Part shown: one piece after another, positions 52,111 to 60,793 of the stretch
Layout: each line of letters begins with the position of its first letter
How positions within the stretch are numbered: the first letter of the stretch is position 1
From: Lactobacillus sp. S2-2
GTDB lineage: Bacteria; Bacillota; Bacilli; Lactobacillales; Lactobacillaceae
NCBI RefSeq assembly: GCF_021698855.1
Contig: NZ_WWFA01000001.1
Location: forward strand, 62,001-126,000
Length of the DNA: 64,000 bases
Reading direction: 5' to 3'
Notes under the pieces: model-generated
What the model was told of the DNA's origin: nothing
What the model saw: the letters and a program-made list of their open reading frames with translations, nothing else
Databases searched by the model: none
Program-made: the position numbers and the translations under genes

Positions 52111-52767
52111 ATGCCAGAAAAATTTACTGATAAATTAATTAATGATAAAGGGGCTTCTTTAGCGGATGAAGTTTATCAAAACCAGTTTATTCAAAATATA
52201 AAAAAAGGAATTATTGAACCACAATATTTGATTGATTATGTTAATCAAGATAATAAGTATCTTGATTTATTTGTTGAAATTCATGCTAAGTTACTTAATG
52301 AAGTTGAAAATGAAGGCCTAAAAAATCTATTTCAAAATATTATTGATAGTAAAGAAAGAATACAGCATGAAAGATTATGTGAATTAGCAGAAGTAAAATT
52401 AGATAATATTCTTAATGATGAAATGTTATCTGGGACTAAAAAATATATGAATAATATGCAACAAGCTCTTGAAACAAATAATCAATTAATGATTATTTCG
52501 GCTATTTTACCTTGTCATTGGATTTATTATCAATTTGCAACTCGATTGATGAATGAAGGGATGAAAAAGGATAACCCATACTATGATTGGGTTGTATTTT
52601 ATGCTGATAGTGAGGAAAGCATTGATTTGATTTTTAACTATCTTAACCAAATTGCTGATAGTTATTCAAAAGAAGATCAGATAAAAGCACAAAACTATTT
52701 TAATGAGAATTGTGCTTATGAAAATCAATTTTTCCAACAAGTTCTTGATAAGAAAGAAGATAAATAA
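52111..52767 (+). CDS. tenA: Thiaminase II / aminopyrimidine aminohydrolase
   Basis: 218 residues, all-helical TenA fold. The catalytic Cys lies in ILPCHWIYYQF (near residue 134) and a conserved C-terminal Glu region in NENCAYENQFF. Hydrolyses thiamine breakdown products to give HMP for reuse. Strong AGGAG before ATG. First gene of the riboswitch-controlled operon. Confidence 0.93.
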   Translation: MPEKFTDKLINDKGASLADEVYQNQFIQNIKKGIIEPQYLIDYVNQDNKYLDLFVEIHAKLLNEVENEGLKNLFQNIIDSKERIQHERLCELAEVKLDNILNDEMLSGTKKYMNNMQQALETNNQLMIISAILPCHWIYYQFATRLMNEGMKKDNPYYDWVVFYADSEESIDLIFNYLNQIADSYSKEDQIKAQNYFNENCAYENQFFQQVLDKKEDK

Positions 52768-52768
52768 A

Positions 52769-53578
52769 ATGAATGAAATAAATCAATATCCAGAAGTATT
52801 GACAATTGCTGGAACAGATTCTGGTGGTGGGGCAGGAATCCAAGCTGATACTAAAACAATGCAAGCATATGAGGTTTTTTCAACACAAGTTATTGTTGGA
52901 GTTACTGCTCAAAATACAATTGGAGTCCAAGAATTATTCCCACTACCTGCTTCAATTATTGCATCTCAGTTTAAATCAGTTTTTGGTGATTTTGATATTA
53001 AAGCTTTAAAAACAGGGGCATTATTTGATAAAGAACATGTTCAAATAGTTGTCGATAATTTAAAACAATATTCATTTAATAATTTGGTTATTGATCCAGT
53101 AATGGTTGCAAAAGGTGGAGCTAAATTATTGAGTGATGACGCGATTGCTACTTTAAAACAAAATTTATTGCCTTTAGGAACTTTAGTAACACCCAATTTA
53201 TTAGAAGCAGAAATTTTATGTGATCAAGAAATTAAAACATATGATGATATGAAAATGGCTGCAAAAAAAATTAGAGATTTAGGAGTTGAAAATGTCATGA
53301 TTAAAGGTGGTCATACCGATAATCAAACTGAAATTTATGACTACGTTCTTTTTTCTGATGATACTGACTTATGGTTAAATGCACCTAGAATAGATACCAA
53401 AAGAACTCATGGTACGGGTGATACCTTATCTTCAGCAATTATTTCTAATTTAGCTAAAGGTTTTTCTTTAAAAGAAGCAATCAAGAATGCACATGAATAT
53501 TTAAAAAAGATTATAAAAAATCCATTATTAATCGGGCATGGACATGGTCCATTAAATCATGGGAATTGGGAGAATTAA
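52769..53578 (+). CDS. thiD: Hydroxymethylpyrimidine (phosphate) kinase
   Basis: 269 residues. AGTDSGGGAGIQADTKTM, NLVIDPVMVAKGGAKLL, TPNLLEAEIL and GTGDTLSSAI with the catalytic Asp. Phosphorylates HMP twice to HMP-PP. The ATG follows the tenA stop by one base. It is the thiamine-dedicated ThiD, unlike the paralogue at 45 kb. Confidence 0.93.
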   Translation: MNEINQYPEVLTIAGTDSGGGAGIQADTKTMQAYEVFSTQVIVGVTAQNTIGVQELFPLPASIIASQFKSVFGDFDIKALKTGALFDKEHVQIVVDNLKQYSFNNLVIDPVMVAKGGAKLLSDDAIATLKQNLLPLGTLVTPNLLEAEILCDQEIKTYDDMKMAAKKIRDLGVENVMIKGGHTDNQTEIYDYVLFSDDTDLWLNAPRIDTKRTHGTGDTLSSAIISNLAKGFSLKEAIKNAHEYLKKIIKNPLLIGHGHGPLNHGNWEN

Positions 53579-53579
53579 G

Positions 53580-54227
53580 ATGCAATTTAAAGAGGATTTT
53601 TTGAGATATTATTTAATCGGTGGGACACAAAATATTAATTTTAATGAACAAAATTTTTTAACTAAATTAGAATTAGCTTTGAAAAATGGAATTACTGCAT
53701 TTCAGTTTAGAGAAAAAGAAGATAGTCAATTATCATATCAACAAAAAGTAGAATTAGGATTAAAAATTAAAAACTTAACCAATGAATATAATGTTCCTTT
53801 ATTTGTTGATGATGATGTTGATTTAGCGATAAATATTAATGCTGATGGAGTTCATTTTGGTCAATCTGATGATAGTCTAAGTAAAAGGAATTTAGCACAT
53901 AAACATCAATTAATGATTGGATTATCAATTAATAATCTAGACGAATTAGCTAATAGTGATTTAACTGGCATTGATTATTTAGGTTGTGGACCAATTTATA
54001 ATACGCAATCTAAAAAAGATCCCAAAAAATCAATTGGAATTAATGGATTAAACGAAATTATTGATAATACTAATTTACCAATTGTTTCAATTGGTGGAAT
54101 CAATTTAGATTCTATTAGTGATTTACATCAAGCTGGAATTAATAATTATTCATTCATTTCATTAATTTTTTCAAGTTCTAATATTCAACAAACAATGGAA
54201 AATCTTAGGAGAATAACTAATGCTTAA
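53580..54227 (+). CDS. thiE: Thiamine-phosphate synthase
   Basis: 215 residues, TIM barrel. FQFREKE, VDDDVDLAININADGVHFGQSD and GCGPIYNTQSKKDP (phosphate/pyrimidine loops), VSIGGI near the end. Joins HMP-PP and thiazole phosphate. ATG one base after the thiD stop; its own end overlaps thiM by eight bases. Confidence 0.93.
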   Translation: MQFKEDFLRYYLIGGTQNINFNEQNFLTKLELALKNGITAFQFREKEDSQLSYQQKVELGLKIKNLTNEYNVPLFVDDDVDLAININADGVHFGQSDDSLSKRNLAHKHQLMIGLSINNLDELANSDLTGIDYLGCGPIYNTQSKKDPKKSIGINGLNEIIDNTNLPIVSIGGINLDSISDLHQAGINNYSFISLIFSSSNIQQTMENLRRITNA

Positions 54228-54999
54228 TTTTTTTAAAGAAAAATCACCAATTATCCTCAATCTGGCAAATACAGTTACACAGCAACGTGTTGCAGATAGT
54301 GTAAGTTATATCGGAGCTTCACCAATTATGTTATCAAGTGATGATGAAGCAGAAAATTTAATGAATATTTCTGATGCTGTTGTTTTTAATTTAGGGACTT
54401 TGAATTCTATGACTACTGATATTTGTTTAATTAGTGGAAAAGTTGCTAATCAACAAAATAAACCTGTAGTAATTGATCCGGTAGCTGTTTCAGCATCTAA
54501 ATTACGTCAAGATTCATTTCATAAATTAAGTGAACAAGTTAGCTTTGATGTTATTCGAGGGAATATTGCTGAAATTGCATTTATTTCTAATCAAGAATGG
54601 GATGCTAAAGGAATCGATGCAGGTCAAGGAACAGGTAATCGTCAACAAATTGTTGAACTAGCTGCTAAAAAATTCAATGCAATTGTTGTTGCTAGTGGAG
54701 AAAAAGATATTATTTCTGATGGGATTTCAACATATGAAGCAGCTAATGGGAGTTCAATGATGGCAACTAATGTTGGAATGGGTGATGCTTTAGATGCTGT
54801 TATTGGATCATTTATTGCAATTAATTATTCAATTGAATCAGTTTTACAAGCAATAACTTATTTTAATGTTTCAGGTGAATTAGCAGCAGAAAAATATCCA
54901 AATCAACCACAAAGTTTTTCAGTTGGAATGTTTGATAATGTATTTAATTTAGAAGAAAATAAAATGAAAAGTATGCAAAAAATAAAAAGACTTCTTTAA
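54220..54999 (+). CDS. thiM: Hydroxyethylthiazole kinase
   Basis: 259 residues, ribokinase-like. NTVTQQRVADSVSYIGASPIM opens it; DPVAVSAS and the ATP site GASGEK-like segment (VASGEKDIIS) follow. At the catalytic position the motif is NVGMGDALDAV, with Asp189 where Bacillus ThiM has Cys. Phosphorylates salvaged thiazole. AGGAGA before ATG. Last gene of the operon; a thiamine pyrophosphokinase must be elsewhere. Confidence 0.92.
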   Translation: MLNFFKEKSPIILNLANTVTQQRVADSVSYIGASPIMLSSDDEAENLMNISDAVVFNLGTLNSMTTDICLISGKVANQQNKPVVIDPVAVSASKLRQDSFHKLSEQVSFDVIRGNIAEIAFISNQEWDAKGIDAGQGTGNRQQIVELAAKKFNAIVVASGEKDIISDGISTYEAANGSSMMATNVGMGDALDAVIGSFIAINYSIESVLQAITYFNVSGELAAEKYPNQPQSFSVGMFDNVFNLEENKMKSMQKIKRLL

Positions 55000-55013
55000 A
55001 AGAAGTCTTTTTA
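54984..55013. terminator. Bidirectional terminator
   Basis: AAAAAGACTTCTTT/AAGAAGTCTTTTT between thiM and the convergent pepO. Confidence 0.88.
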
Positions 55014-55016
55014 TTT

Positions 55017-56933
55017 TTACCAGATAGCGATTCTTTTTTCTGGAGCTAAATACATTTTATCTGATTCAGTAACGTCAAATGTTTGATAGAAAGAATCTAG
55101 ATTTTTAACTTGAACTTGTGCTCTTAAATAAGAAGGAGCATGAACATCAATATTTAAAAGTAAATTTTTATATTCATCAGTTGACTTCATTCTCCAAATA
55201 CGAGCCCAATTTGTAAAGAAATCATATAAATTATCATCATCTTTTTGAGCTGCTTCTTGAGCACAACTTAATCCACCAGCATCAGCGATATTTTCTGAAA
55301 CAGTTAATTTACCATTAACAGTTCCATTAGCAAATTTGATGCCATTAAATTGTTCAATCATTTGGTCAGCTAATTGTTTAAACTGTTCATGGTCAGAATC
55401 TGTCCACCAATTATTTAAGCTACCAGTTTCATCAAATAGTGAACCATTATTATCAAATGCATGAGAAATTTCGTGTGCAATAACTGCACCAATTCCACCA
55501 AAGTTTGCTCCAGCAGATTGCTTAATATCATAGAATGGTTTTTGTAAGATAGCAGCTGGAAAAACAATTATATTTTTGAATGGGTGATAATAAGCATTTA
55601 CCGTATTAGCACTCATTTCCCAATCATCTTTTTCAACTGTTTTATCCCATTTATCAAAATTATTTTGAATTTCTAATTGATTAAATTTGATAATATTACT
55701 TAATAATGATCCATTTTCTTCATAAGTATCAACTTTATATTTAAGTTGCATTGGACTAATTTCATCGGGATAACCAACTTGAATTCCTAAAGAATTTAAT
55801 TTTTTTACAGCCATTATTTTAGTGTCATCACTTAACCAAGTATTATTTGTAAGACGATGCTCATAAACTTGAATCATTTTTTCAACCATTTGTTTAACGT
55901 CAGCTTTAGCTTTCTCACCAAAGTACTTATGACCATAATAATCACCAATTACGTGATCAAATGTTCCAGATGCAAGATAATAAGCAGCCTTTTCTTTACT
56001 AATTGCATCTTTTGTACCTGATAATGCACGACTATATTGACCACTAATAACTCTCATTTCATCAGTTAAAGTTGAACTAAATCCTTTAACAACTTTAATT
56101 AGCATCCAATCACGCATTAACTCAAAATTATCATCACTAAGAATTTGATCTAAATTATCAAAATAAATTGGTTCTGGTAATATTAATTGTTTTGGAGTAC
56201 CTTTAACTAAATTTTTAATTAATTTAGAAAAATCAAATCGTTTATTTTTATTTACAAAATCGTCAAATGAGATAGGGTTATACATTTTACTATAATCAGC
56301 ACCTTCTTCAGCTGATTTTACAAAAGGTGCAATTTTAGCATCAAATTTTTTTGCATTTTCAACGGCTTTTGAAGCATCATCCTTTGAAAAACCAACTTTT
56401 TGAAGAAGTGTATTCATCATTTCGGTAAAAATTGGCATTAATGCTTTAGCAGCTTCATTATCTTTAGCATAATAAGTTTTATCTGGTAAGAATAGTGATG
56501 GACCAGATGCAAATAGAGCATATTTTTGAGCGTTTTTCATGTCTGGATCAACATCAATTGAAAATGGAGTAGGGAGTCCACTTAAAATCCATTCTGATAG
56601 TTGATTATTTAAATCATCATAATTTTTTAAATTTGTAACTTTATTGATAATTGGTTGAATTGGTTTACTTGATAATTCATTTCTCTTATCAAAATTCATT
56701 GCCATATCATAAAACTTTTCATATTGTTTTAAAGGTTCTGATAAGGATTGTTTTTCATTTTTGAAACTATTTGAGTCTTTGATTAAAGTTTCTTCAATTC
56801 CATCGACTAAATCCATAAAACCACCAGTAGATGAATGATCATCTGGAATCACAGCATTTTTTTGCCATTCTCCGTTAACTGCTTCATATAAGTCATCTTT
56901 AATTAAATTATCATTTACTTTGTCGTTATTCAT
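55017..56933 (-). CDS. pepO: M13-family zinc endopeptidase PepO (neprilysin-like)
   Basis: 638 residues. The zinc motif HExxH is in IAHEISHAFDNNGSLFD (near residue 485); the third ligand and partner Asp are in ENIADAGG; NAYYHP is the substrate-binding loop; a C-terminal Trp is present. No signal peptide, so cytoplasmic oligopeptidase that degrades peptides to feed amino acid needs. AAGGAG before ATG. Monocistronic. Confidence 0.94.
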   Translation of the reverse strand: MNNDKVNDNLIKDDLYEAVNGEWQKNAVIPDDHSSTGGFMDLVDGIEETLIKDSNSFKNEKQSLSEPLKQYEKFYDMAMNFDKRNELSSKPIQPIINKVTNLKNYDDLNNQLSEWILSGLPTPFSIDVDPDMKNAQKYALFASGPSLFLPDKTYYAKDNEAAKALMPIFTEMMNTLLQKVGFSKDDASKAVENAKKFDAKIAPFVKSAEEGADYSKMYNPISFDDFVNKNKRFDFSKLIKNLVKGTPKQLILPEPIYFDNLDQILSDDNFELMRDWMLIKVVKGFSSTLTDEMRVISGQYSRALSGTKDAISKEKAAYYLASGTFDHVIGDYYGHKYFGEKAKADVKQMVEKMIQVYEHRLTNNTWLSDDTKIMAVKKLNSLGIQVGYPDEISPMQLKYKVDTYEENGSLLSNIIKFNQLEIQNNFDKWDKTVEKDDWEMSANTVNAYYHPFKNIIVFPAAILQKPFYDIKQSAGANFGGIGAVIAHEISHAFDNNGSLFDETGSLNNWWTDSDHEQFKQLADQMIEQFNGIKFANGTVNGKLTVSENIADAGGLSCAQEAAQKDDDNLYDFFTNWARIWRMKSTDEYKNLLLNIDVHAPSYLRAQVQVKNLDSFYQTFDVTESDKMYLAPEKRIAIW

Positions 56934-56994
56934 ATAATTTACTCCTTAAATTAATATTGATACCAGTGTATATAAAAGAAATATTAAAGTAAAT

Positions 56995-57020
56995 AAAAAA
57001 ACCTAAATTAATAGGTTTTT
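56995..57020 (-). terminator. Terminator at the end of the betaine transporter operon
   Basis: AAAAACCTA/TAGGTTTTT with AATTAA loop; seven T on the minus strand after the last binding-protein gene. Confidence 0.8.
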
Positions 57021-57930
57021 ATTTGTTTAAATCTTCAATTGAATTAATATTTTTCATATATTTAGGAACTATTAAGCCTGCTTTTGCACCATGTAAACTC
57101 TCGCCAGCAATATCAATTTTATTTTTATATTGATCATAGAGTGGCTTAGAAGTTTGTGGAAGCCAAGCGGAAAGTGATGCATCAATTGAACCAGTTGCAA
57201 CTGAAATCCACATTGGTTGAATTTCCATTGGATAAATAGAAGCATTGTAACCTTTATATTTAAGTAATTCCATAACTAAATTAGTTGAAGCAATTTCAGA
57301 ATCCCAAGCCACATAACTTAGTTTAACTGATTGACCATGACCATTTGGGACGTTTTTTAACCATTTTTTGACTAAATCAGGATGTTTTTTTATAAATTTT
57401 TGAGCTGCAACATTAGGCTTCATACCATTAGTTACATCCATCATAACAGTTGACATATCAGAAGGGGTCCACTTAAATTGCTGTAGTAATTTAAATGCAC
57501 CTGGTTTTTCACTTCTCATTTTTTTATTGGTAATGGTAGTTATAGTTTCACCTTTGCTGTACACATGTTTTGGATCTTTTAGAAATTTAAGTTTATATTT
57601 TTTAAAAATCCAATGAGGTTGCCAACATAGAACTACAATTGGTTGTTTATACTTAATTGATTTATCTAGTGAACTAATCATAGAAGCAGTTGAAGATGGC
57701 ATAAGTTGCCAATGATTTTTTTGAAGATTAGGATACCTTGTTAATGCTTCTTGAGTTTTACTCATTAACCCAGCTCCAGCTTCAATTCCAACTATAGTAT
57801 AGTTTAATTGTTCACCGATTGGTTTTTGAGCATTATATTTTGGAGGGGTAGTATTTATTTTAGATAATCCAAATAAGATTAAAACTAAAATTATAAATAT
57901 TGAAATTAAAACAATAAATTTTTTACGCAT
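57019..57930 (-). CDS. Glycine betaine-type substrate-binding protein, copy 4
   Basis: 303 residues, OpuAC/ProX fold. Conserved features shared by all four copies: YTIVGIEAGAG, NWQLxxSS, WQPHWIFKK, LSYVAWDSEIAST, VPKYMKNINSIEDLNK. The signal region ends ILFGLSKIN: the lipobox Cys has become Leu, so it is probably held by an uncleaved N-terminal helix. Closest to copy 3. GGAGC before ATG. Last gene of the operon. Confidence 0.85.
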   Translation of the reverse strand: MRKKFIVLISIFIILVLILFGLSKINTTPPKYNAQKPIGEQLNYTIVGIEAGAGLMSKTQEALTRYPNLQKNHWQLMPSSTASMISSLDKSIKYKQPIVVLCWQPHWIFKKYKLKFLKDPKHVYSKGETITTITNKKMRSEKPGAFKLLQQFKWTPSDMSTVMMDVTNGMKPNVAAQKFIKKHPDLVKKWLKNVPNGHGQSVKLSYVAWDSEIASTNLVMELLKYKGYNASIYPMEIQPMWISVATGSIDASLSAWLPQTSKPLYDQYKNKIDIAGESLHGAKAGLIVPKYMKNINSIEDLNK

Positions 57931-57946
57931 TAATAGCTCCTTGATC

Positions 57947-58858
57947 TTATTTGTTTAAATCTTCAATTGAATTAATATTTTTCATGTATTTAGGTACTAC
58001 TAATCCTACTTTTGCGCCATTTAAACTTTCGCCAGCAATTGTAATTTTATTTTTATATTGATTGAATAAAGTCCTTGATGTATTCGGTAACCATGCTGCA
58101 AGTGAAGCATCAGCAGAGCCAGTTGCTACTGAAATCCACATCGGTTGAACTTCCATTGCATAAATAGAAGCATCATACCCTTTAGATTTAAGAAGTTCCA
58201 TAACTACATTAGTTGAAGCAATTTCAGAATCCCAAGCTACATAGGTTAGTTTAACCGATTGACCATGTCCATTAGGAATATTTTTTAGCCATTTCTTAAC
58301 TAGATTAGGATTCTTTTTAATAAATCTTTTAGCTGCTATATTAGGCTTAATACCATTGTTAACATCCATCATTACATCAGACATATTACTTGGAGACCAT
58401 TTAAATTGTTGTAATAATTTAAATGCACCAGGCTTTTCATTTTTCATTTTTTTATTGGTAATTGTTGTTATATTTTCACTTTTTCCATATACTTTTTTAG
58501 GATCTTTTAGAAATTTAAGTTTATACTTTTTAAAAATCCAATGAGGTTGCCAACCTAAAACTACAATTGGTTGTTTATATTTGATTGATTTATCTAATGT
58601 ACTAATCATAGAAGCAGTTGAAGACGGCATGAGTTGCCAGTGATTTTTTTGGAGATTAGGGTACTCTTTTAATGCTTGTTGAGTGGTATTCATTAATCCT
58701 GCACCTGCTTCAATTCCAATTAAAGTATAGTTTAATTGTTCACCAATTGGCTTATTTGGATTGTATTTTGCAGGCTTAGTATTTAATTTGGAACAACCAA
58801 ATAGTATTAGGCCAAGAATAAAAATAATTGAAACTGAAGTAATAAATTTTTTGCGCAT
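57947..58858 (-). CDS. Glycine betaine-type substrate-binding protein, copy 3
   Basis: 303 residues, near-duplicate of copy 4 at a repeat distance of exactly 928 bases (912-base gene plus 16-base spacer, spacer sequences nearly the same). The N-terminus ends LILFGCSKLN, a usable lipobox, so it is likely lipid-anchored. The binding motifs SYxxWQPHW and TYVAWDSE are intact. Probably a second betaine, carnitine or choline receptor for the same permease. Confidence 0.86.
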   Translation of the reverse strand: MRKKFITSVSIIFILGLILFGCSKLNTKPAKYNPNKPIGEQLNYTLIGIEAGAGLMNTTQQALKEYPNLQKNHWQLMPSSTASMISTLDKSIKYKQPIVVLGWQPHWIFKKYKLKFLKDPKKVYGKSENITTITNKKMKNEKPGAFKLLQQFKWSPSNMSDVMMDVNNGIKPNIAAKRFIKKNPNLVKKWLKNIPNGHGQSVKLTYVAWDSEIASTNVVMELLKSKGYDASIYAMEVQPMWISVATGSADASLAAWLPNTSRTLFNQYKNKITIAGESLNGAKVGLVVPKYMKNINSIEDLNK

Positions 58859-58874
58859 TAATAGCTCCTTAATG

Positions 58875-59786
58875 TTATTTGTTTAAATCTTCAATTGAAT
58901 TAATATTTTTCATGTATTTAGGTACTGCTAGACCAATTTTTGCACCTTCAAGATTATAACCAACTAAATCTACTTTGTTTTTGTATTGATTATAGTAAAT
59001 GCCGGCAGTATGTGGTAACCATGCTGATACAGTAGCATCTGATGATCCAGTTGCTACTGAAATCCACATTGGTTGCATATCCATAGCTTGAATGGTGACG
59101 TCATATCCTTTATTTCTAAGTAATTGAGCAATTACATTAGTTGAAGCAATTTCAGAGTCCCATGCCATGTAAGTCATTTTGAATTTCTTTCCATGACCAT
59201 TCGGAACATCCTTTAACCATTTTTTTACTTCATTTGGATGACTTTTAATAAATTCTTTGGCGGCTTTTTGTGGATCAATTCCAGCATTAGTTTTTAACAT
59301 AACATCAGACATCATTGAGGCATTCCAATGAAATTGTTTTAAAAGTCTATAAGCACCAGGATTATCTTTTTTAAGTCCTTTTCTGGCAACTGTAGAGATT
59401 TTTTCACTAGTACCATAAATTCCTTTTGGATCTTTTAAGAACTTAAGCGGAAATTTTTTAAACATCCAATGGGGTTGCCATCCAGTTATGACAATCGGTT
59501 GTTTATATTTAATAGCTTTATCTAATGTACTGGTCATTGCTGCTGTTGATGATGATTGAAGTTGCCAATTATTATTAGCAAGATTAGGATAATCTTTTAA
59601 AGCTTTTTGAGTTGTTGCCATTTCACCAGCACCAGCTTCAATACCATTAATTGTATAATTTATCTGTGGACCTAAGTCTTTTTTTGAGTCATATTTAGCA
59701 GGAGTAGATTCACACTTAGACATTGAAAATACAATTAAAACTAATAAAGCGATACCGATTAAAAATTTGATTATTTTTCTAAACAT
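58875..59786 (-). CDS. Glycine betaine-type substrate-binding protein, copy 2
   Basis: 303 residues. Groups with copy 1 by shared NNNWQLxSSTAAMTSTLDKA and FKKFPLKFLKDP stretches. The N-terminal region MFRKIIKFLIGIALLVLIVF is followed by SMSKCEST, a poor lipobox (Lys before Cys). ATG at 59786 with AAGGAGA; the longer in-frame reading upstream runs into a terminator. It starts about 30 bases downstream of a strong hairpin. Confidence 0.86.
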   Translation of the reverse strand: MFRKIIKFLIGIALLVLIVFSMSKCESTPAKYDSKKDLGPQINYTINGIEAGAGEMATTQKALKDYPNLANNNWQLQSSSTAAMTSTLDKAIKYKQPIVITGWQPHWMFKKFPLKFLKDPKGIYGTSEKISTVARKGLKKDNPGAYRLLKQFHWNASMMSDVMLKTNAGIDPQKAAKEFIKSHPNEVKKWLKDVPNGHGKKFKMTYMAWDSEIASTNVIAQLLRNKGYDVTIQAMDMQPMWISVATGSSDATVSAWLPHTAGIYYNQYKNKVDLVGYNLEGAKIGLAVPKYMKNINSIEDLNK

Positions 59787-59818
59787 AAATTCTCCTTGTA
59801 AACAGTCTTTGTTATATA

Positions 59819-59854
59819 AAAAGCCTAAAATCAACATATTGATTTTAGGCTTTT
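59819..59854 (-). terminator. Internal terminator between binding-protein copies 1 and 2
   Basis: 16-base-pair stem around AAGCCTAAAATCAA/TTGATTTTAGGCTT with U-run on the minus strand. No promoter is seen between it and copy 2, so copies 2-4 depend on read-through. Confidence 0.88.
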
Positions 59855-59861
59855 TATTAAA

Positions 59862-60773
59862 TTATTTTTTCAAATCTTCAATAGAATTGATATTTTTCAT
59901 ATATTTAGGAACTGCAAGTCCTGTTCTAGCACCTTTTAAACTAGTTTGGACAATTTCAACTTTGTCTTTATATTGTTTGTAGTAAAGACCTGCAGTAGTA
60001 GGTAACCATGCAGCTGTTGAAGCATCTGCAGCACCAGTGGCAATTGATGCCCACATAGGTTGCATTTCTAAAGCTTGAATAGTTGGCTTGTAACCTTTCA
60101 TCTTAAGAAGTTCAGAAACAACATTTGTTGATGCAATTTCTGAATCCCAAGCTACATAAGTAAGCTTAATCGCTTTACCATTACCATTTGGAACTCCATC
60201 AAGCCATTTTTTAGTTTGATCAGGATTTTTCTTAATGAAGTCTTTTGCTGCTTTTTCAGGTTTTTCACCATTATTAACAGCAAGCATAACGTCAGACATC
60301 ATTGAAGCATTCCATTTAAAGTTTTTAAGTAACTTGTAAGCACCAGGATTATCTTTATTTAAACCTTTTCTAGCGATTGTATCAAGTTCTTCACTTTTAC
60401 CGTAAGCATTTTTAGGATCTTTTAAAAATTTAATTGGGAATTTTTTAAACATCCAGTGAGGTTGCCAACCAGTAACAACGATAGGTTGTTTATACTTAAT
60501 TGCTTTATCTAAAGTACTGGTCATAGCAGCTGATGAACTGGTTTGAAGTTGCCAATTATTATTAGCAAGATTAGGATATTCCTTTAATGCTTTTTGAGTG
60601 GATGCCATAATACCAGCACCAGCATCAATACCTGTAATTGTATAATTAACTTGTGATCCTAAATCTGATTTAGAATCGTATTGAGCAGGTTTGCTACCAC
60701 ATGCAGATAAAGTAAGAGTTAACAGAAACATCGCTATTGAGCCAGTTATTAACTTAATAGTTTTACGAGACAT
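59862..60773 (-). CDS. opuAC: Glycine betaine-binding lipoprotein OpuAC, copy 1
   Basis: 303 residues. Good lipoprotein signal (LTLTLSACGSK). Betaine-site aromatic motifs GWQPHWMFKKF and TYVAWDSEIAS, typical of OpuAC/ProX receptors. Directly after the permease gene and before a terminator, so it is the canonical receptor of the transporter. GGAGA before ATG. Captures betaine outside the membrane for uptake under osmotic stress. Confidence 0.9.
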   Translation of the reverse strand: MSRKTIKLITGSIAMFLLTLTLSACGSKPAQYDSKSDLGSQVNYTITGIDAGAGIMASTQKALKEYPNLANNNWQLQTSSSAAMTSTLDKAIKYKQPIVVTGWQPHWMFKKFPIKFLKDPKNAYGKSEELDTIARKGLNKDNPGAYKLLKNFKWNASMMSDVMLAVNNGEKPEKAAKDFIKKNPDQTKKWLDGVPNGNGKAIKLTYVAWDSEIASTNVVSELLKMKGYKPTIQALEMQPMWASIATGAADASTAAWLPTTAGLYYKQYKDKVEIVQTSLKGARTGLAVPKYMKNINSIEDLKK

Positions 60774-60793
60774 ATCTATTCTCCTTATCTATC

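Noticed and set aside
57019-60773. Considered as a mobile or repeat element because of the regular 928-base period
   Set aside because: The repeats are intact coding copies with no transposase, terminal repeats or target duplications; tandem gene duplication explains them.
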